Shown: positions 36,901-49,175, numbered from the stretch's first letter. The stretch: 64,000 bases of DNA from Cordia subcordata (GCA_028554755.1 JAPTOF010000005.1:19566001-19630000); one strand, 5' to 3'. The notes: generated by a model from the sequence alone, not told the origin. Numbers and translations: made by a program.

Positions 36901-36976
36901 AGTTGCATAGTTTGTTTGCAGATGATGAAAATCTGGCGATGCATAGCACTGAAATTGGACGCTGCAGCAAAATCAT
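30950..36976 (-). CDS. DEAD-box RNA helicase, RH22-like, probably plastid
   Basis: Eight exons on the minus strand, in order 36976-36650, 35357-35070, 34912-34790, 34698-34259, 33469-33145, 31682-31530, 31278-31221 and 31002-30950, join in phase to 588 residues. The Ser/Thr/Ala-rich start (residues 1-75) looks like a plastid transit peptide. Next come the Q motif (WASLG...RPSLVQ, Gln109), motif I AAETGSGKT (126-133) and motif II DEAD (249-252). Motif III reads AAT instead of SAT. Motif VI is HRVGRTARAGQPG, and a basic tail (KRGFRNKLKKRDK) ends the protein. Motif II and motif III are separated by an acidic insert of about 80 residues (for example DYDAEEDENLPSD). Family knowledge: Arabidopsis RH22 acts in plastid ribosome assembly and rRNA metabolism. 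Intron 5 carries a MITE and an A/T-only stretch. Next gene on this strand upstream is NOG1, separate promoter. Confidence 0.93.
32318..32950. mobile_element. MITE-like element in a helicase-gene intron
   Basis: It starts GCCAGTTTGGAATGG right after TTA and ends near CTCCAAACAAACAC. The subterminal part repeats CTGATAAG and AAGTGTCT, in inverse form near the far end (GATAAGTGTCTTATAA). The centre (about 32460-32770) is almost pure A and T. Its first 80 bases resemble those at 59134-59215, the end of the PIF/Harbinger element, so it is probably a non-autonomous relative. Exact right end and target duplication are uncertain. Confidence 0.65.
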
Positions 36977-38101
36977 TTCTCAAGAAAAGCTTCTTGAAAT
37001 GGTGAAGCAAGGGTGAGGTTGACTAGGGGTTTAAGCCTTCATTGTTTTCTCTTTTCTTTTCTTTTTTTTGGGGGGGGGGGGGGGTTCAAGCCTTGATCAG
37101 TTGATGGTTACGCGGAGATCTTGGGCCTGCATGGATTGGTTCTTTTGATTTTTTTTTAAAAAAAAAGATTTTTCTCTTGTAAAACACATCTTTTTTTATA
37201 ATAAATATTTTGATTAGATTTCACAAAGAAATTAAAATTTAAAACAAATTAATTACAACATTTTTTTTAGAAATCATGACTTTTGGTTCATTTTAAAAAG
37301 CGCCTTTCAATATAGCCAATTGAAACAACTCTTGGGCTTCAGCTTATAAGCTCTAGCTCGTTTGTTTAACTTTTAAATAAAAGCATTTTTAATATTTTCT
37401 TTAAAAAGTGTATCTTTGAGAAGCTACAATTTTTGGTTTTCTAAAAAAAAAGTTAAATTTGAACATTTCTCAAAATTTTAAATTTTTCTAAATTTAAATC
37501 AAATACTTACTACAAAAAAATATATATGTATTTTTTCAAGAAAGAATATTTTTCTATGGGGGAAAAAGAAAAGCCAATTTAAACCGACACCTAGTTGCTC
37601 ATATAGCTAAAGTGCTTAAAAGCCAAAAAGAGGCCATATTTATAATGTTATAAGTGAAAAGGTGCTCATAAATAATCAAAAGAGAATCGGGAGATATTTG
37701 GGAAAATTTTATACATCAAGGTATCTTATAAGGGTTGGCATAAAGCAACTTTTGTTATTATAAATGTTTTAGGATAACTATTTCAAAACGTGTTTATAAG
37801 TATAATTTGCCAAACCTGTTTTCATGGTCACAGGAGATATAAAAGGAACAAAAGAAAAAAGATAATGAGCTTGTGATAGCCGAAGAGAAATTGCGCATGA
37901 ACGTGCAACACTTAATTCTCAAAATAATCTTTTCCCGATCATTACGCTCAGCGGAATCACAACCCAAGCCTTCTCAACGTTATGATATTACGAGAAAGAT
38001 TGGACTTGTTAATGTATCTTCAGTTCTTCACCCCCTTCAAAGACGTGTCGATAGTGTCCTGTCCTCTTTTGTGATGTATTTCACAGTTTATGAACCTATG
38101 G
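36977..38101. other. Spacer upstream of the RH22-like gene
   Basis: Should hold the minus-strand helicase promoter just above 36976. A T-run followed by a G-run (about 37061-37084) may be hard to sequence. A MITE relic occupies about 37123-37320, and further A/T-rich sequence with CTTATAA motifs continues to about 37830. A short plus-strand frame at 37873-38121 shows no domain. Confidence 0.5.
37123..37320. mobile_element. Decayed short MITE (GGATTGG-end family)
   Basis: It begins GCCTGCATGGATTGG, nearly the same as the start of the relic at 53487 (GTGCATGGATTGG), and has the same pattern of T-runs, a TATTTTGATTAGA core and an A-rich end. The inverted terminus (TAGCCAATTGAAAC) is poorly kept. 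Confidence 0.4.
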
Positions 38102-38629
38102 AAAAGAATAACAACAGATAACAATTCCTTTCCACAAATAAAAACCAACAAATGGTGTTATCATGGCATTAAAATAATATGTATCAATGAAAATGTTGGA
38201 ACAAAATTGCCTACTGTGGTTTCCAGACGTTCCAGAAGCACACAGGCCAAATACCAAAATTGCACTAACAAATAAAGCAGAGACACCCTCAAGCTATGGT
38301 CGTGCTGATATGATAAGATACTGGCAGCCCCCAAACTATTGTCAATTTCTCCATCGCCATCAAACAAAAGAATAACAACAGATAACAATTCCTTTCCATA
38401 AATAAAAACCAACAAATGGTGTTATCATGGCATTAAAATAATATGTATCAATGAAAATGTTGGAACAAATTTGCCTACTGTGGTTTCCAGACGTTCCAGA
38501 AGCACACAGGCTAAATACCAAAATTGAATTAACAAATAAAGCAGAGACACCCTCAAGCTATGGTCGTGCTGATATGATAAGATACTGGCAGCCCCCAAAC
38601 TTTTGTCAATTTCTCCATCGCCATCAAAC
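38102..38629. repeat. 264-bp tandem duplication in the NOG1 3' UTR region
   Basis: Copy one at about 38102-38365 and copy two at about 38366-38629 start AAAAGAATAACAACAGATAA and end GCCATCAAACA, with only a few differences (for example TTCCACAAA against TTCCATAAA). They lie downstream of the NOG1 stop, in what a good splice acceptor at 38727 suggests is the second 3' UTR exon. Frames across the copies on either strand are near-identical twins and carry no known domain, so I do not call them genes. Confidence 0.9.
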
Positions 38630-38727
38630 AGGGCAGTTACTTTGAGGTAGGCATCGCCCACGATCCCCGAGTCCATGGAAGTATTAGATGCACGCAGCCC
38701 ATATGTATAACGACTGTTAAAGATCTC

Positions 38728-38906
38728 TGCAAAAGATTATGAAGGGAACTACAGGTGAGAAATCTACCATGGCTAATATCCTAAACTCATTTTTCCAATC
38801 TGGTAACTCAAAATGCCCAGGTGCAGGTACAATGCCGCAGAAGTGAGATATTATAGAGCACACAAGCAAAGGGCAAAGTGACACATATAGAGTATATCAG
38901 ATATAC
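38728..38906 (-). other. Probable 3' UTR intron of NOG1
   Basis: On the minus strand, AAAG/GTATATCTG (donor at 38906) lies 10 bases after the stop codon, and CTTTTGCAG (acceptor ending at 38728) leads into AGATCTTTAAC. The short distance from stop to junction is below the roughly 50-base limit linked to nonsense-mediated decay. Confidence 0.5.
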
Positions 38907-38916
38907 CTTTGTCAAA

Positions 38917-40950
38917 CTAGCGCCTCTGGGTCTTCCCGATGGATCGCTTGCCAGAGAACAAGTGTTTTGGTTTGAGATCAGGAATAACTCTGTCTGCCTC
39001 TCCCCGCCTAGCGTCCTTGTTCCTCTTTTTGACAGATTTCTGAGCAAGTTTGATTGCTTTCGACTTCTGAGTGGAGTCCTTGAGGCCTTCTCCTGGACTC
39101 ACTTCACTTGGAGGTCTAGACTTTGACCTAGACCGTGATGTGGACCTCAACCTAAGCTTCTTGCTGGGTTGGTCATTATCTAAATCCATGGCATCAGCAC
39201 TGTTGTTATCTCCTCGGTCGAGTGATCTCTCCCTCTTACGACCCCTGGATTTACTACGAGCTCGCATGATTGCCTGAGATGGATCCAGACCTAAAGCTGA
39301 CAACTGTCTTCCCATTCTTTCTGTGTTGAACTGCCTGTCTTTGTCAAATTTCCTGGGCACGGTTGGCCGGCTCTCTGCAGTGCTCTTCTTCAGTCTATGC
39401 TGTTGAATAAGCAAGCTTTTCTTTTTCCTGATCTCAGCCAGAGCAGCTTGTTCTTCAGGTGTCAGTTCAGCATCATCCATTTCAAAATCATCATCTTCCT
39501 CATGCTCCTGCCGAAGCCCCTCTTCTCTCTCCAGTTCCTCAAGCCTCTGTAAGATATCAGGGTCAATGAAGTCGGCCACATTGTGGCCATCAAGAATTTC
39601 TGGGATAATATCTTCCTTCCATTCATCATGTGCCAAGATATAATGCTTTCTCAAGTTAGCCGAGTATACACCTGCACCTCCATTTTCATTCTCCAGATCC
39701 CTCTCAAGTTTTCTCTTTTCTTTCTCAGCAGCAGCTTCTGCTTTCTTAGCTTTAGCCTCCAAGACAGCCCGAGGTATACAAGGTGGCCTCTCTTTCTGGT
39801 CACGAGACTTGGGGATTGCCACATGAAATCGATTCAAACAGTCATTCATTTTTTTCGACTTCATTTTCAATTCCACCCTCTGATTCAATAATCTCTCACA
39901 AGCTGCATTCTTGACAGCAATTACGCCCTCCTCCGTCAGAGTACTCATAGTCAAGAGCACACCCTCATCATTTGTCGGCTCACCTCCTTGACCTATCACA
40001 GTTTTCATAGCTTCTGCTTTCATCTCCATGACCAACTTCATGTCTTCCTCAGACAACCCTTCCAATGGCTGCAAGTCAGTTTTGTTGCAGACAATGATCA
40101 ATGGCTTGTTCATGAACAGTGACTTAATGCTATGAAAAAGAGTTGCCTGTTGCTCTACACTGTAGCCACAAGACCCAGATACATCAAGGAAAAACAACAC
40201 CGCAGCTCTCAGATGTGCCAGCGCTGTAATACTACACATCTCAATGATGTTACGGTCTTCAAACGGCCTATCTAATATCCCTGGAGTGTCAATCACTTGA
40301 TACCTAAGGTACTTATAGTCCGTGTGACCAACAAAGAGAGACTTGGTTGTGAAAGCATATGGCTGTACGTCCACATCCGCTCTTGTGATTTTGTTCATGA
40401 AAGAGCTCTTGCCAACATTTGGGTATCCACAAATCAATATTGTCCTAGTATTTGGATCAATTGAAGGCAATCTTGCCATATGCTGCCTGATCTGCTCAAG
40501 ATAGGCTAAACTGGGGCCTACGCGCTTTATCACAGTACACATTCGGCCAAGTGCCGCAACCTTCAAGGATTTGCATCTATATAGTGAGTCACCATACTTC
40601 AACAACTTTACATAATCCTTTGCAATCTTACCAATAAGATTCCTTGCTGTATTGATTTGTCCAAGAGCAAGTTTATAATGATCTTTGTTATATAGAACAT
40701 GAAGAAGGTCACCATAGAAAGGATGGATATCATCAAGGCGAGGGAACTCCTCAATAATAGTGGAAAGCTTCTCGTGAAAATTTTGCTGTGTATATTTCAC
40801 TTTACGCATGTAAAACTGACGTATTCGAGATACGGCATAACCCTTATGAACAACAGTCGGCGTTTGACGTTGTGTGCGAGAAAGTATAATATCAATGAAG
40901 TCTTTCCCAGTAGGGACAACCGTAATTTTCTTGAAGTTGTACTGCAACAT
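38917..40950 (-). CDS. NOG1: Nucleolar GTP-binding protein 1 (NOG1)
   Basis: A single uninterrupted coding exon of 677 residues, the normal plant NOG1 size. NOG1 is an Obg-related GTPase that binds the pre-60S ribosome in the nucleolus and helps large-subunit assembly. The N-terminal helical domain (1-165) begins MLQYNFKKITVVPTGKDFID, as in yeast and plants. Nucleotide-binding motifs are G1 GYPNVGKS (175-182), G3 DTPG (221-224) and G4 NKTD (289-292). The C-terminal half is highly charged: a Lys/Glu-rich helix near 400-440, an acidic stretch (EEDDDFEMDDAE), then Arg/Ser- and Lys-rich nucleolar-type signals and a terminal KRSIGKTQRR. Splice signals suggest one intron in the 5' UTR and one in the 3' UTR, so the coding exon is intact between them. 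An intronless coding region is also usual for this family in plants. The call is firm. Confidence 0.97.
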   Translation of the reverse strand: MLQYNFKKITVVPTGKDFIDIILSRTQRQTPTVVHKGYAVSRIRQFYMRKVKYTQQNFHEKLSTIIEEFPRLDDIHPFYGDLLHVLYNKDHYKLALGQINTARNLIGKIAKDYVKLLKYGDSLYRCKSLKVAALGRMCTVIKRVGPSLAYLEQIRQHMARLPSIDPNTRTILICGYPNVGKSSFMNKITRADVDVQPYAFTTKSLFVGHTDYKYLRYQVIDTPGILDRPFEDRNIIEMCSITALAHLRAAVLFFLDVSGSCGYSVEQQATLFHSIKSLFMNKPLIIVCNKTDLQPLEGLSEEDMKLVMEMKAEAMKTVIGQGGEPTNDEGVLLTMSTLTEEGVIAVKNAACERLLNQRVELKMKSKKMNDCLNRFHVAIPKSRDQKERPPCIPRAVLEAKAKKAEAAAEKEKRKLERDLENENGGAGVYSANLRKHYILAHDEWKEDIIPEILDGHNVADFIDPDILQRLEELEREEGLRQEHEEDDDFEMDDAELTPEEQAALAEIRKKKSLLIQQHRLKKSTAESRPTVPRKFDKDRQFNTERMGRQLSALGLDPSQAIMRARSKSRGRKRERSLDRGDNNSADAMDLDNDQPSKKLRLRSTSRSRSKSRPPSEVSPGEGLKDSTQKSKAIKLAQKSVKKRNKDARRGEADRVIPDLKPKHLFSGKRSIGKTQRR

Positions 40951-40972
40951 CTCTTATATTCTATATTTAACT

Positions 40973-41917
40973 CTGCAACAAAAACATTTCATTCAACAAC
41001 CTCCAAACACAAACTTTATATATGAAAATAAATAATGCATACAAACACCACTAAAAGCAGACAAATTTTGCAAAATAATATGGAAAGCCACAACAGATGA
41101 AAATTATTCGGCACTGACTAAAAGACTCTGAATTAGGTTACCAAAATAGAACCGTAGGAAGATAAGTGTTAGAACTCGACACTAGGCTTGGTTAAATAAA
41201 CGTCTCTTTGCAAATTAGATAAAATTAAAGCCTGATAAAAACTAATACCACTCGAAGCTTAAGCAGAACAAGAAATAAGCAGAAAAATAAGCAAACAAGA
41301 CATATCTCTATACAAACACAACCAAAATAATCTCAATTAAGTAAAGAAATATGCAGAAAAATAAGCAACAAAGACATATCACCTATGCAAACACAACCAA
41401 AATAATCTCAATTAAGTTCGGCTAATTTAACCAATCTAAATTTTACTATTACTACTATCTTGCAGGGGGAAAAAATGAGTTAGATAGCTAAAAACATCAC
41501 TAGATTATTTCAAATTTCCTAACATGTCCCATCATCTACGCTAAAAATGGAATTTTAATTGAAACTACCTTAACCGTCCGTTCATTTACTTTTCAAAGTT
41601 TTAATTCATATATACACATCTACACGCATAAAAATATTCTAAAATATATGATAAAACCAAAATTCAACTAAAAGCACCAAAATTTTCATGTGTCTTCATT
41701 TCCTTTTCACAATCAATCCACTATACATATACATACACATAGGTAATATATATATATGCAAAATTATTATATAATATATAATAAAATGGAACTTTCAACT
41801 AAAGCACCTAGTTTTTCTGTTTGTTCATTTACTCTTTAGCAATTAATCAGCTGGCCACAATTATGCACGCAGTGCTCATGAATGTGTGTGCATAGCTCGG
41901 AGTAAAATAACTCAAAC
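40973..41917 (-). other. Probable 5' UTR intron of NOG1
   Basis: On the minus strand the donor CACAAG/GTTTGAGTTA (at 41917) and acceptor TTTGTTGCAG (ending at 40973) leave only about 20 bases of leader before the ATG at 40950. The first leader exon holds a GCC/CGC repeat (about 41949-41979 on the plus strand, GGCGGC units). Leader introns are common in plant housekeeping genes. Confidence 0.6.
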
Positions 41918-41979
41918 CTTGTGAAAAGTTTAACAGAGATGCTTGCAGCGGGGGCGGCGGCAGCGGCAGCGGCGGCGAT

Positions 41980-43190
41980 GGAAAGTCGGAAGGCGGCACA
42001 GAGCGTCGCCTACAGTTAGAGTGGGAAGGGATCTATGCACAACTTGAACTAGGGCTTTTACAGAGATTTAAGATTTTGGAGAGAGAAACGAAACAGGATT
42101 TAGTTTTGGGCCTCTTTTGGGCTAAGCGTTCAAAGACCCATGGACCTCCATTAAATCAGACGTGTATTATATATTAATGTATTATGTTTTGTTTGTGGCT
42201 CTGTTTAGCCCAATTCTACACACTTGAAAAGCGTCTGGAATTAGCTTAGCAGTTGAAATTACGCTGTTTAGTCTATTATCTCAATGGACGTTTAGGTAAA
42301 AGTCAATTTTTAATTGGAAAAACGTGTAAAAATGAGGATTTTCGATCTTGTAATTATATATAAAAACATCAATAGTAGTAAATAGCATTCTCAATTTCAC
42401 TACGGGATTTGCTAATGAATGCTCTAAGCCACCTCAAACCGCAGGAGCTGCATGCGGGGAGACCCGCAGATAAGGTTTTTAGGAGGATCTGGTTGAAAGA
42501 CCAGCCAAAGCCCACCCGACCAGAGGGACTGAGAAATTAATAGTACAAATTTTATCTTCAAGCTTTACATTATTGTGGTCATTAATAATAAACGAGATAA
42601 ATAATTATATCGTTGTTTCACTACTATTGATCTCCTCACGATGTTTTCGGATGGTAATCCCTAAACAAGAAGCACCGATGGAGTTCTTTGTTGAAGGGGT
42701 TGGTAATGATCGACAGTCGACAAGCCAAGGAAAAAAGTAAAATTAGCATTCAACATGTGAAATGGATCACCTGCAAAACCATGGCCAAGTAGGTAACTCT
42801 GAATACAGAAATGAAAAAGCGGAAAATGCTAGCCTTGAGTGCTTTTGTAGTCACATTCCAGAATGCCAGGAAAACAAATAAACTAGCTCTAATGTCAGAA
42901 AAACTCAATTGACTTCTGCTGCATAGCCATGGCAAATTTTCGACAAGATTTTACATCCTTGAAGATTTGAAAGCTGTAATAGATATTAAAAGTCTAGTTT
43001 TCCGCAAGCATCTCCGGGTAAAGCCACCAAGTGGACTATGTTGTTGATATTCTCCAATGCATCAGCAGCAGAACTTGTAAAACATGCTGAAGAAGACGAT
43101 CAACCAATGATACAGGCCATGCAGCCAATGACCCCCAATCTATATCCTCTACATCGGGCACGCATAAGCTATCTGCCTATTCTCCTCGAA
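41980..43190. other. NOG1 promoter and RNase H1 3' flank
   Basis: The NOG1 promoter should lie just above 42000 and shows no clear TATA box. The half nearest 43190 is presumably RNase H1 3' UTR and downstream sequence. Short frames in both directions have no domain. A moderately GC-rich block at 42420-42540 is not recognised. Confidence 0.5.
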
Positions 43191-46100
43191 TTATTTATCA
43201 ATCTCCTCCTCAACCTGACCGTCTGCAGTAACATTGATGCAGAAAACTCGCATGAATAATTAAATTAGTTTAGGGAACTAAAGGTACACTTGCAGTAAAG
43301 TGAAAAGACTCACCAGCAAGCTCAACAGCCAAGTTCGCCTGTGCATCTGCCTCAGAGTTCAAGTCCTTTCAAAGAGAGAATAATTGTAAAACTCAGAGAA
43401 ACGATAAGGTGCAAGGTACACATAATTTCTGACGACATAATAAAGCAGGTTATTTTCAGCAGAGCTAGCAGCAAAACCATGAATCCACATAGGGGGAAAA
43501 CTTTGCCACACTTACCCTCAGGATATGAACAATTTGGAAAGAAAGGAACCTATCCTTCAATTTTTTCGCCTCCTCATACAAAGTAGAGATGTTCTGGTTT
43601 TTCACTTTCCATAGACCCTGAATCTATTTAACTATGATAGTTAGAATACAACAGGTATGGAAGAGTTAAGAAATTCATCTATTTGATAACAGCAAAGGCC
43701 ACTTAAACTGAGATAAACAAGTTTTATTTGCTAGACACAAGATAGAATGGAATAATTTAAGAGGGGCATCGTATATAAGTTATCAAGTGCGGTATGTAGC
43801 CAGTAGCTACCAGTCAAAACCAAAACATAAATTATACTGCTGGAGGCAGTTCATTGACAACCAATGGGCTACCATAATGCTGCAAAGGATTCTTTGTTTT
43901 AATACTCAAAATTCTATTGCACACTTGAGTTTATACATGAACATGCTACATGTTTGATATTCTTTTTCAGACTATATATTGGATTTATACTTTTTCTTGA
44001 ACTAAATGAACTTATTAAATTGAAAGTACATTTTCTTCAATGAATTGTGAAAAATGGTAAGGAAACCACTGAAGAACTCTTGAATGAATGATTGTTTGGT
44101 GCACACATCGAGAAAGATGTACTTGATAGTGGTTTTTTATTCAGTGGGGTATGTACTTAATAGTGTTGATAGCAAAAGAAAAGACCACAATAATGCTTTT
44201 AAATATGAACACTCTTGGAAAGCAACTTCAGTGATTTAACGAAGGCTCCTTTCACAAAAATAATTACATATAATAACAATATATGTAATGGATTCTGGAT
44301 TCTCGTGAAGTATGTTATTTATGGAAGAAAGTGTATAGAAAATTATCCTTAAGGTTGACAACTTACAAGTGAGTGAAACAGAAGTTAAATAAGAAAGCCA
44401 AACAAGTATGGAAATCAATCAAACACCAAAAGTGGGAAGAACAAAGATACCTGCATACAGACAAGTTTTGAGTCACCCCGAACATTAACACTTGTAAACC
44501 CTTTTTGAAGAGCATATTTCAACCCTAAAATCATGCCCCGGTATTCAGCCACATTATTAGTGGCTATGCCTAAACCTTCACGCAACCTACAAGTCTACAT
44601 ATTGAAAAAGTCAGGTGATAAGAGCTTATATAGAATAAAGATGTAAATAAAATTGAATTTCCAGTAGCATGATGCTTACCCAACTTCCATCATCAGCTCG
44701 TAGAATGGCTCCTGCACCAGCATGCCCGGGATTTCCTTTTGAAGCACCATCAAACTCAAGAGTACAAGAGCGCTGCCGATAATTACAAGAATCAGGATTT
44801 CAACATCACATATATCTTTTGCTTTTACCATCCAATGGACTAAAGTTTGGTCTTGTTTAGTTTGGATTACAAATCTTTTTCTTTGATAAAATTATTGCAC
44901 CTTATATTTATTGACATCTATTAAATTTCTTTTGCCTTGATAAAGCTATGAGCTGCATAAGAAAGGCCTCAATTTTAGCATGACACATCTTTTGTTTCTA
45001 TACAACTCTCATACCACAGTCATTAATCATCTCATTAAGATGCTTTTTGCCCTTGCGAAGTTAAAGGCTGGATAAAGAACATAGAAGTGATTCTCAAGAA
45101 TGAGCACCTTCAAGTAGCTTTCTTTCTTCCATTCCTCCCTCCTTACCCGAATCCCTCATCATTTTCTTTAAAGAAAAACTCAGAAAAGTTAATAAGTTAA
45201 TAGCCAAATAAGGAGACCTAAACAGTCCTTGTGAAAAGATGAGCCCTTTCCAAGCAGCTCAGATAGCTCCCACCTGCCTGCCCACCCTCCCTCTCCATAG
45301 TAGGCACATGAAATTAAGAGCCCGCTTTCTCAGAGCATGAAAACAGGAGCAGAGATAATCATTACTCTTAAAACTCGCAGAATAGAAGTGCAACGATGTT
45401 TAGGTCACTTTCTATATCAATCAAGCTGTGGCACATTAAAACCATATTACCACCATAAACTTGCAACCCCTGGTAGTATCCTCACATCAGCTAAATATAT
45501 CCTGAAGAGAAAGATATTAAAAGCTTCATAGAGGAGCTCACATTTATTTATTTGATCAGCAAGTGCCACATATAAGCATATATAGATGTTTCTAATCTTC
45601 TTATCCATTCAACATTCTTTACTTTTTGGATCGCAGAATTGCTGATATGAATCCTTTGTAGTGAAACCTACATCAGTGTATCCAATATCCTGATACCCAT
45701 TCATTCTCAAATCAAGTTTGAGTTGAGCAAATATTGAAATATAGGACCTTCTATCCCAGTTAGATTCATAACATCATTGGATATCATTCCCCATTTCACA
45801 TAACTAAGTAGCCTCTTTAAAACTTGGAATCGTGACATCACACTGAAAGATGTAACGTAATATCCTTACAAGAAGAGGCCATAAGAAAGAACTCAAGAGG
45901 TTAATATGTGTCATTAATTTATGCAATCCTCCAAAAATTAGAGAAGAAAATCTGTCAAAGTAATTAGCAAAGACAAGTTTATTCATCCTATGTATTGTAA
46001 CATAGGAAAGAAGAATTAAAGTGGGCAAATTTAATTGAAACATCGCCTAATTTAGGGAACTGATAGCAGACCCAAAGTGTATGATATGCCTTCTAGTCAA

Positions 46101-48464
46101 GCAACTAGTATTAACTATCATGTCCTTCAACTTAAAAATTTAATAATAATCACTAACTCACCCCATATTCTGACCACATCATTTCATGTGACCTCTTCCT
46201 CATCATATGCTCAGCAGAGGTTTCAGCTCCAGAAGAAGAAGGATGCTGTAAGATAAAAAGAAATGTTATATTTTCATGGTCCAAAGCAAATAGGATGAAA
46301 GAGAAATATTTAGTCACCTAGCATCACAAACTAATGAAATAATCAGATCAGACCCACTATGCAAAGAATAGGGAGAGATAAGAGAACAGAGAATAATAAC
46401 AATACAATTGTAAGGCTCCCAAATAAAACCCTATCATTTGGAAAAAACTAATCAACTCCAAAAACTTGAACAGCAAGTTTTGGCTTAATTCAGAATATGT
46501 TTAAAACCCTGATTATTTGTTTGACATTCTGCTTTTTAACCCATGAGGAAATATAACCAACAATACAAAGATGTGATGCATGATAAAAGTTTTCCTCCAG
46601 CGGGTTCATACAGAACTTTCTTAGGATTCCAGACAAGTCTAAGTGGATTTAAGGTAAAAGCAGATATAAATAATCATCAGTAGGCCATCTAGTGCCTCAA
46701 ATCATAACCACATGCACCACTGGAGGAAGACTAACTATTTTTTAACCATGAGAAGGAGCTTATCATTAATTTGGATAGAACGGGTGTTCTGGGGCCTTCC
46801 AATTACTGTGTCATAAGAAATGAAAACAGAAGAAGAAATTTATTTTATTGAACATGTACCAGCCCTGAAGTCAAATACATGAACAAGCAGAATCAATATG
46901 TTCTAATTGCTGCTTATCTCAATGCAAAGTGAGTATATCTGTGAACATAGCATTCCCAACCAATGACCCTTAGATAACATTACAAACTTTGCTGAACCAG
47001 CTCTTTTGCTAGATAAGTAATTGGTCTCTCCTGTGTTTATTCTTCAGCAGCTCAGGTCAACATACTGCAAATTGCCCTGAACAAGCTCAAACTTCACAAA
47101 TTTGATAGACGACACTTCCACTAGCATCTGCTTCCATACCTCTTCTTTTATTTTTTCTTTTTTTTTTCTTTTTTCTCCCTTAAAAGTGATCGAGGAAGTT
47201 GAAGATTATCCTAAATAGTTAAAGAGAGGACAATATAGAAGATTGTAAAGGACATAATATATCATCGCACCTGGAAAGGACAAGGTATTAGGGTGCCAAA
47301 AAGTTCTTCAGTTAAATCTGAAGCTCTGATGGAATAGAGAGCATTCTTAAGCCCACAAGAGCGAAGGTATTCCTCAGTGTCCTTGGCCATAGAGTAACCT
47401 TTGTATACGCTGACAGGGGGATCGCAGATCTGCCAGAAAAAGAAGAGGCATACCATTTGGTTAATTCATTGACAAATACCAGGCAAATGTCTAGGTGGTC
47501 GTGAAGAATCAATCTAGAAAATAAGCAGCAATTCGTCAAGTCAACACTAATTGAGTATTGGCACACTGGTGTATGCCCATGCACTCATAATTGCCATGTA
47601 ACGAATTCTGTAAAATTAAAGAGAGAAAAAACTAAAATAGATTGCTATCAGAAGAAAAATCCTAGCAGCCACCCTCACTTAAGCTTGAACTCACAAATGG
47701 AACACTAAGGGCTAGGTAAAGTTTCAGCTCAAATTACAAATTCTCTGGTAAAAGCATGTTGACTAACAAGCAAAATTGATGAACAAATAAATTGATACCA
47801 TGGACCTTATAAAGAGACAAAATCTTGCATATGATTGTCCGAAACTCTGCAGCTTATGAACCAGGCACGATGTGGAATCTGCATTTCGCTCAAAGGGAAG
47901 TTCAAACCTCCAAGTTCAAGGACAAGGATAAATGCAAATAAAAAATATAGGTATAAGATATAACACAGCCATTAAGCACCTTTCTAATAACGAGTAAAGT
48001 ATGTAAACCATACAGGAGCTAATATATCATCTGAAAAGTGCATACAGCAATTAGCAATAAATGACAGCAAAATGTCAGCAATCACAGAATCAAGAAAAGA
48101 TAGAGGGAACTCAATATATTACCGAGGTCCCCACTTGTGACTGGGATTCACTTAAACTCTTGTAAACACCAACAAGATCCCCTTTCCGAACAACAAAAAA
48201 TGCGTCTTTCTCCTCCTTCATTACTGGTTTAAGCTCGGACTTCTTCTGAGGTGAACTGCTCTGACCAGATCTTTTCTTTTTAGACGAGTAGCAACAAATG
48301 TGAAACCTCGTCAATAGAAACTCTAAATTAACAGTTCTAACACCATGATCAGGAAAGCTCCTTCTCCATAAGGTAGAAGAAATACCACAAATCGGATTCC
48401 TCACCACAAGATGGCCTGTCCTTAATAATATAGCCGCATAACATGCATCAAACAAGACGTTCAT
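43191..48464 (-). CDS. Ribonuclease H1 with hybrid-binding domain
   Basis: Eight exons on the minus strand: 48464-48123, 47429-47271, 46245-46162, 44772-44680, 44594-44451, 43623-43516, 43365-43314 and 43222-43191, joining in phase to 337 residues. RNase H1 cuts RNA in RNA-DNA hybrids. Residues 1-70 are basic, hydrophobic and poor in acids, an organelle-type presequence. The hybrid-binding (viroplasmin-like) domain covers about 88-145 (FFVVRKGDLVGVYKS, CDPPVSVYKGYSMAK). The catalytic domain starts near 196, with metal-binding residues Asp203 (EFDGASKGNPG), Glu243 (NNVAEYRGM), Asp267 (RGDSKL) and Asp317 (SEADAQAN). The three Arabidopsis RNH1 paralogues work in nucleus, mitochondria and plastids; which this matches is undecided, though the presequence favours an organelle. 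A leader intron lies directly before the ATG. A G-rich tract covers the likely promoter. Confidence 0.93.
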
Positions 48465-48467
48465 TAC

Positions 48468-49141
48468 CTAATCTTCTTGAAATTTTCCCAAATTTTCTGA
48501 AAGAACCCATGTGTTTAATCATCAAACAGCATGCATTTAACCAAATATACAACTGATCAAATCAAACCAAACCAAGCCTATCCCACATTCGTGGGTCGGG
48601 TCAGCTAACCGGAATGTAAACCTAAAAAAATGCTTACTTTCATACAGAGGTTAACAATGTAAGTCCAAATAAAACCCAAAATGTAAAAACAAAAAGTGAA
48701 GTTTTAAAAGTTAACATCTGTAACGTGATAAAATAGAATTATTACATTTTACGCTCCAAAAGCTTTACAGGAACAATCCCTTTTACCTTAACTAAACCAA
48801 TGTTAATTATAAAATTATATTTCTTTTTTAACAGCTAGGACTATAATCAAACAGTGAACAATAATGTTAGTCTACATTAAACCCACATGTAAAAACACAA
48901 TACAAAGTAGAAAAGTTAACATTTTTAGCATGATAAAGTAGAATTATACCCTTTGACGAAGCAAAGTTTATAACTTTTTACCTACAAAAAGTATTTTTCA
49001 GTTTATTTCCTTTTTAACCAGTCACGAAGTTATTAAAGATTGCACCTTTGAAATTAAAAGGACGAGAAAATCAATCATTCATGAAACATACATATATGTG
49101 TGTGTGTTATATGATTAGTGAAGCAAGAGAATATACCATAC
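48468..49141 (-). other. Probable 5' UTR intron of the RNase H1 gene
   Basis: On the minus strand, CTTAACAG/GTATGGTAT gives a donor at 49141 and AAGAAGATTAG an acceptor ending at 48468, only three bases before the ATG at 48464. The sequence between is A/T-rich and non-coding. It is the only junction I can see that would give the gene a leader. Confidence 0.55.
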
Positions 49142-49175
49142 CTGTTAAGTTTTTCAATGAAGATTGCTGAGGATT

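Noticed and set aside
37315..37830. Additional MITE with CTTATAAGC motifs
   Set aside because: Similar short motifs occur, but I could not find paired ends or a target duplication, so the region is left as unassigned spacer.
38161..38676. Two near-identical minus-strand frames of 83-84 residues as a tandem gene pair
   Set aside because: They are the two copies of the 264-bp duplication downstream of NOG1. They have no recognised domain and the second starts inside what looks like a 3' UTR exon.
47900..48464. RNase H1 hybrid-binding domain as a caulimovirus viroplasmin remnant
   Set aside because: The viroplasmin-like domain is a normal part of eukaryotic RNase H1. It is spliced in phase to a complete catalytic domain, so this is the host gene.
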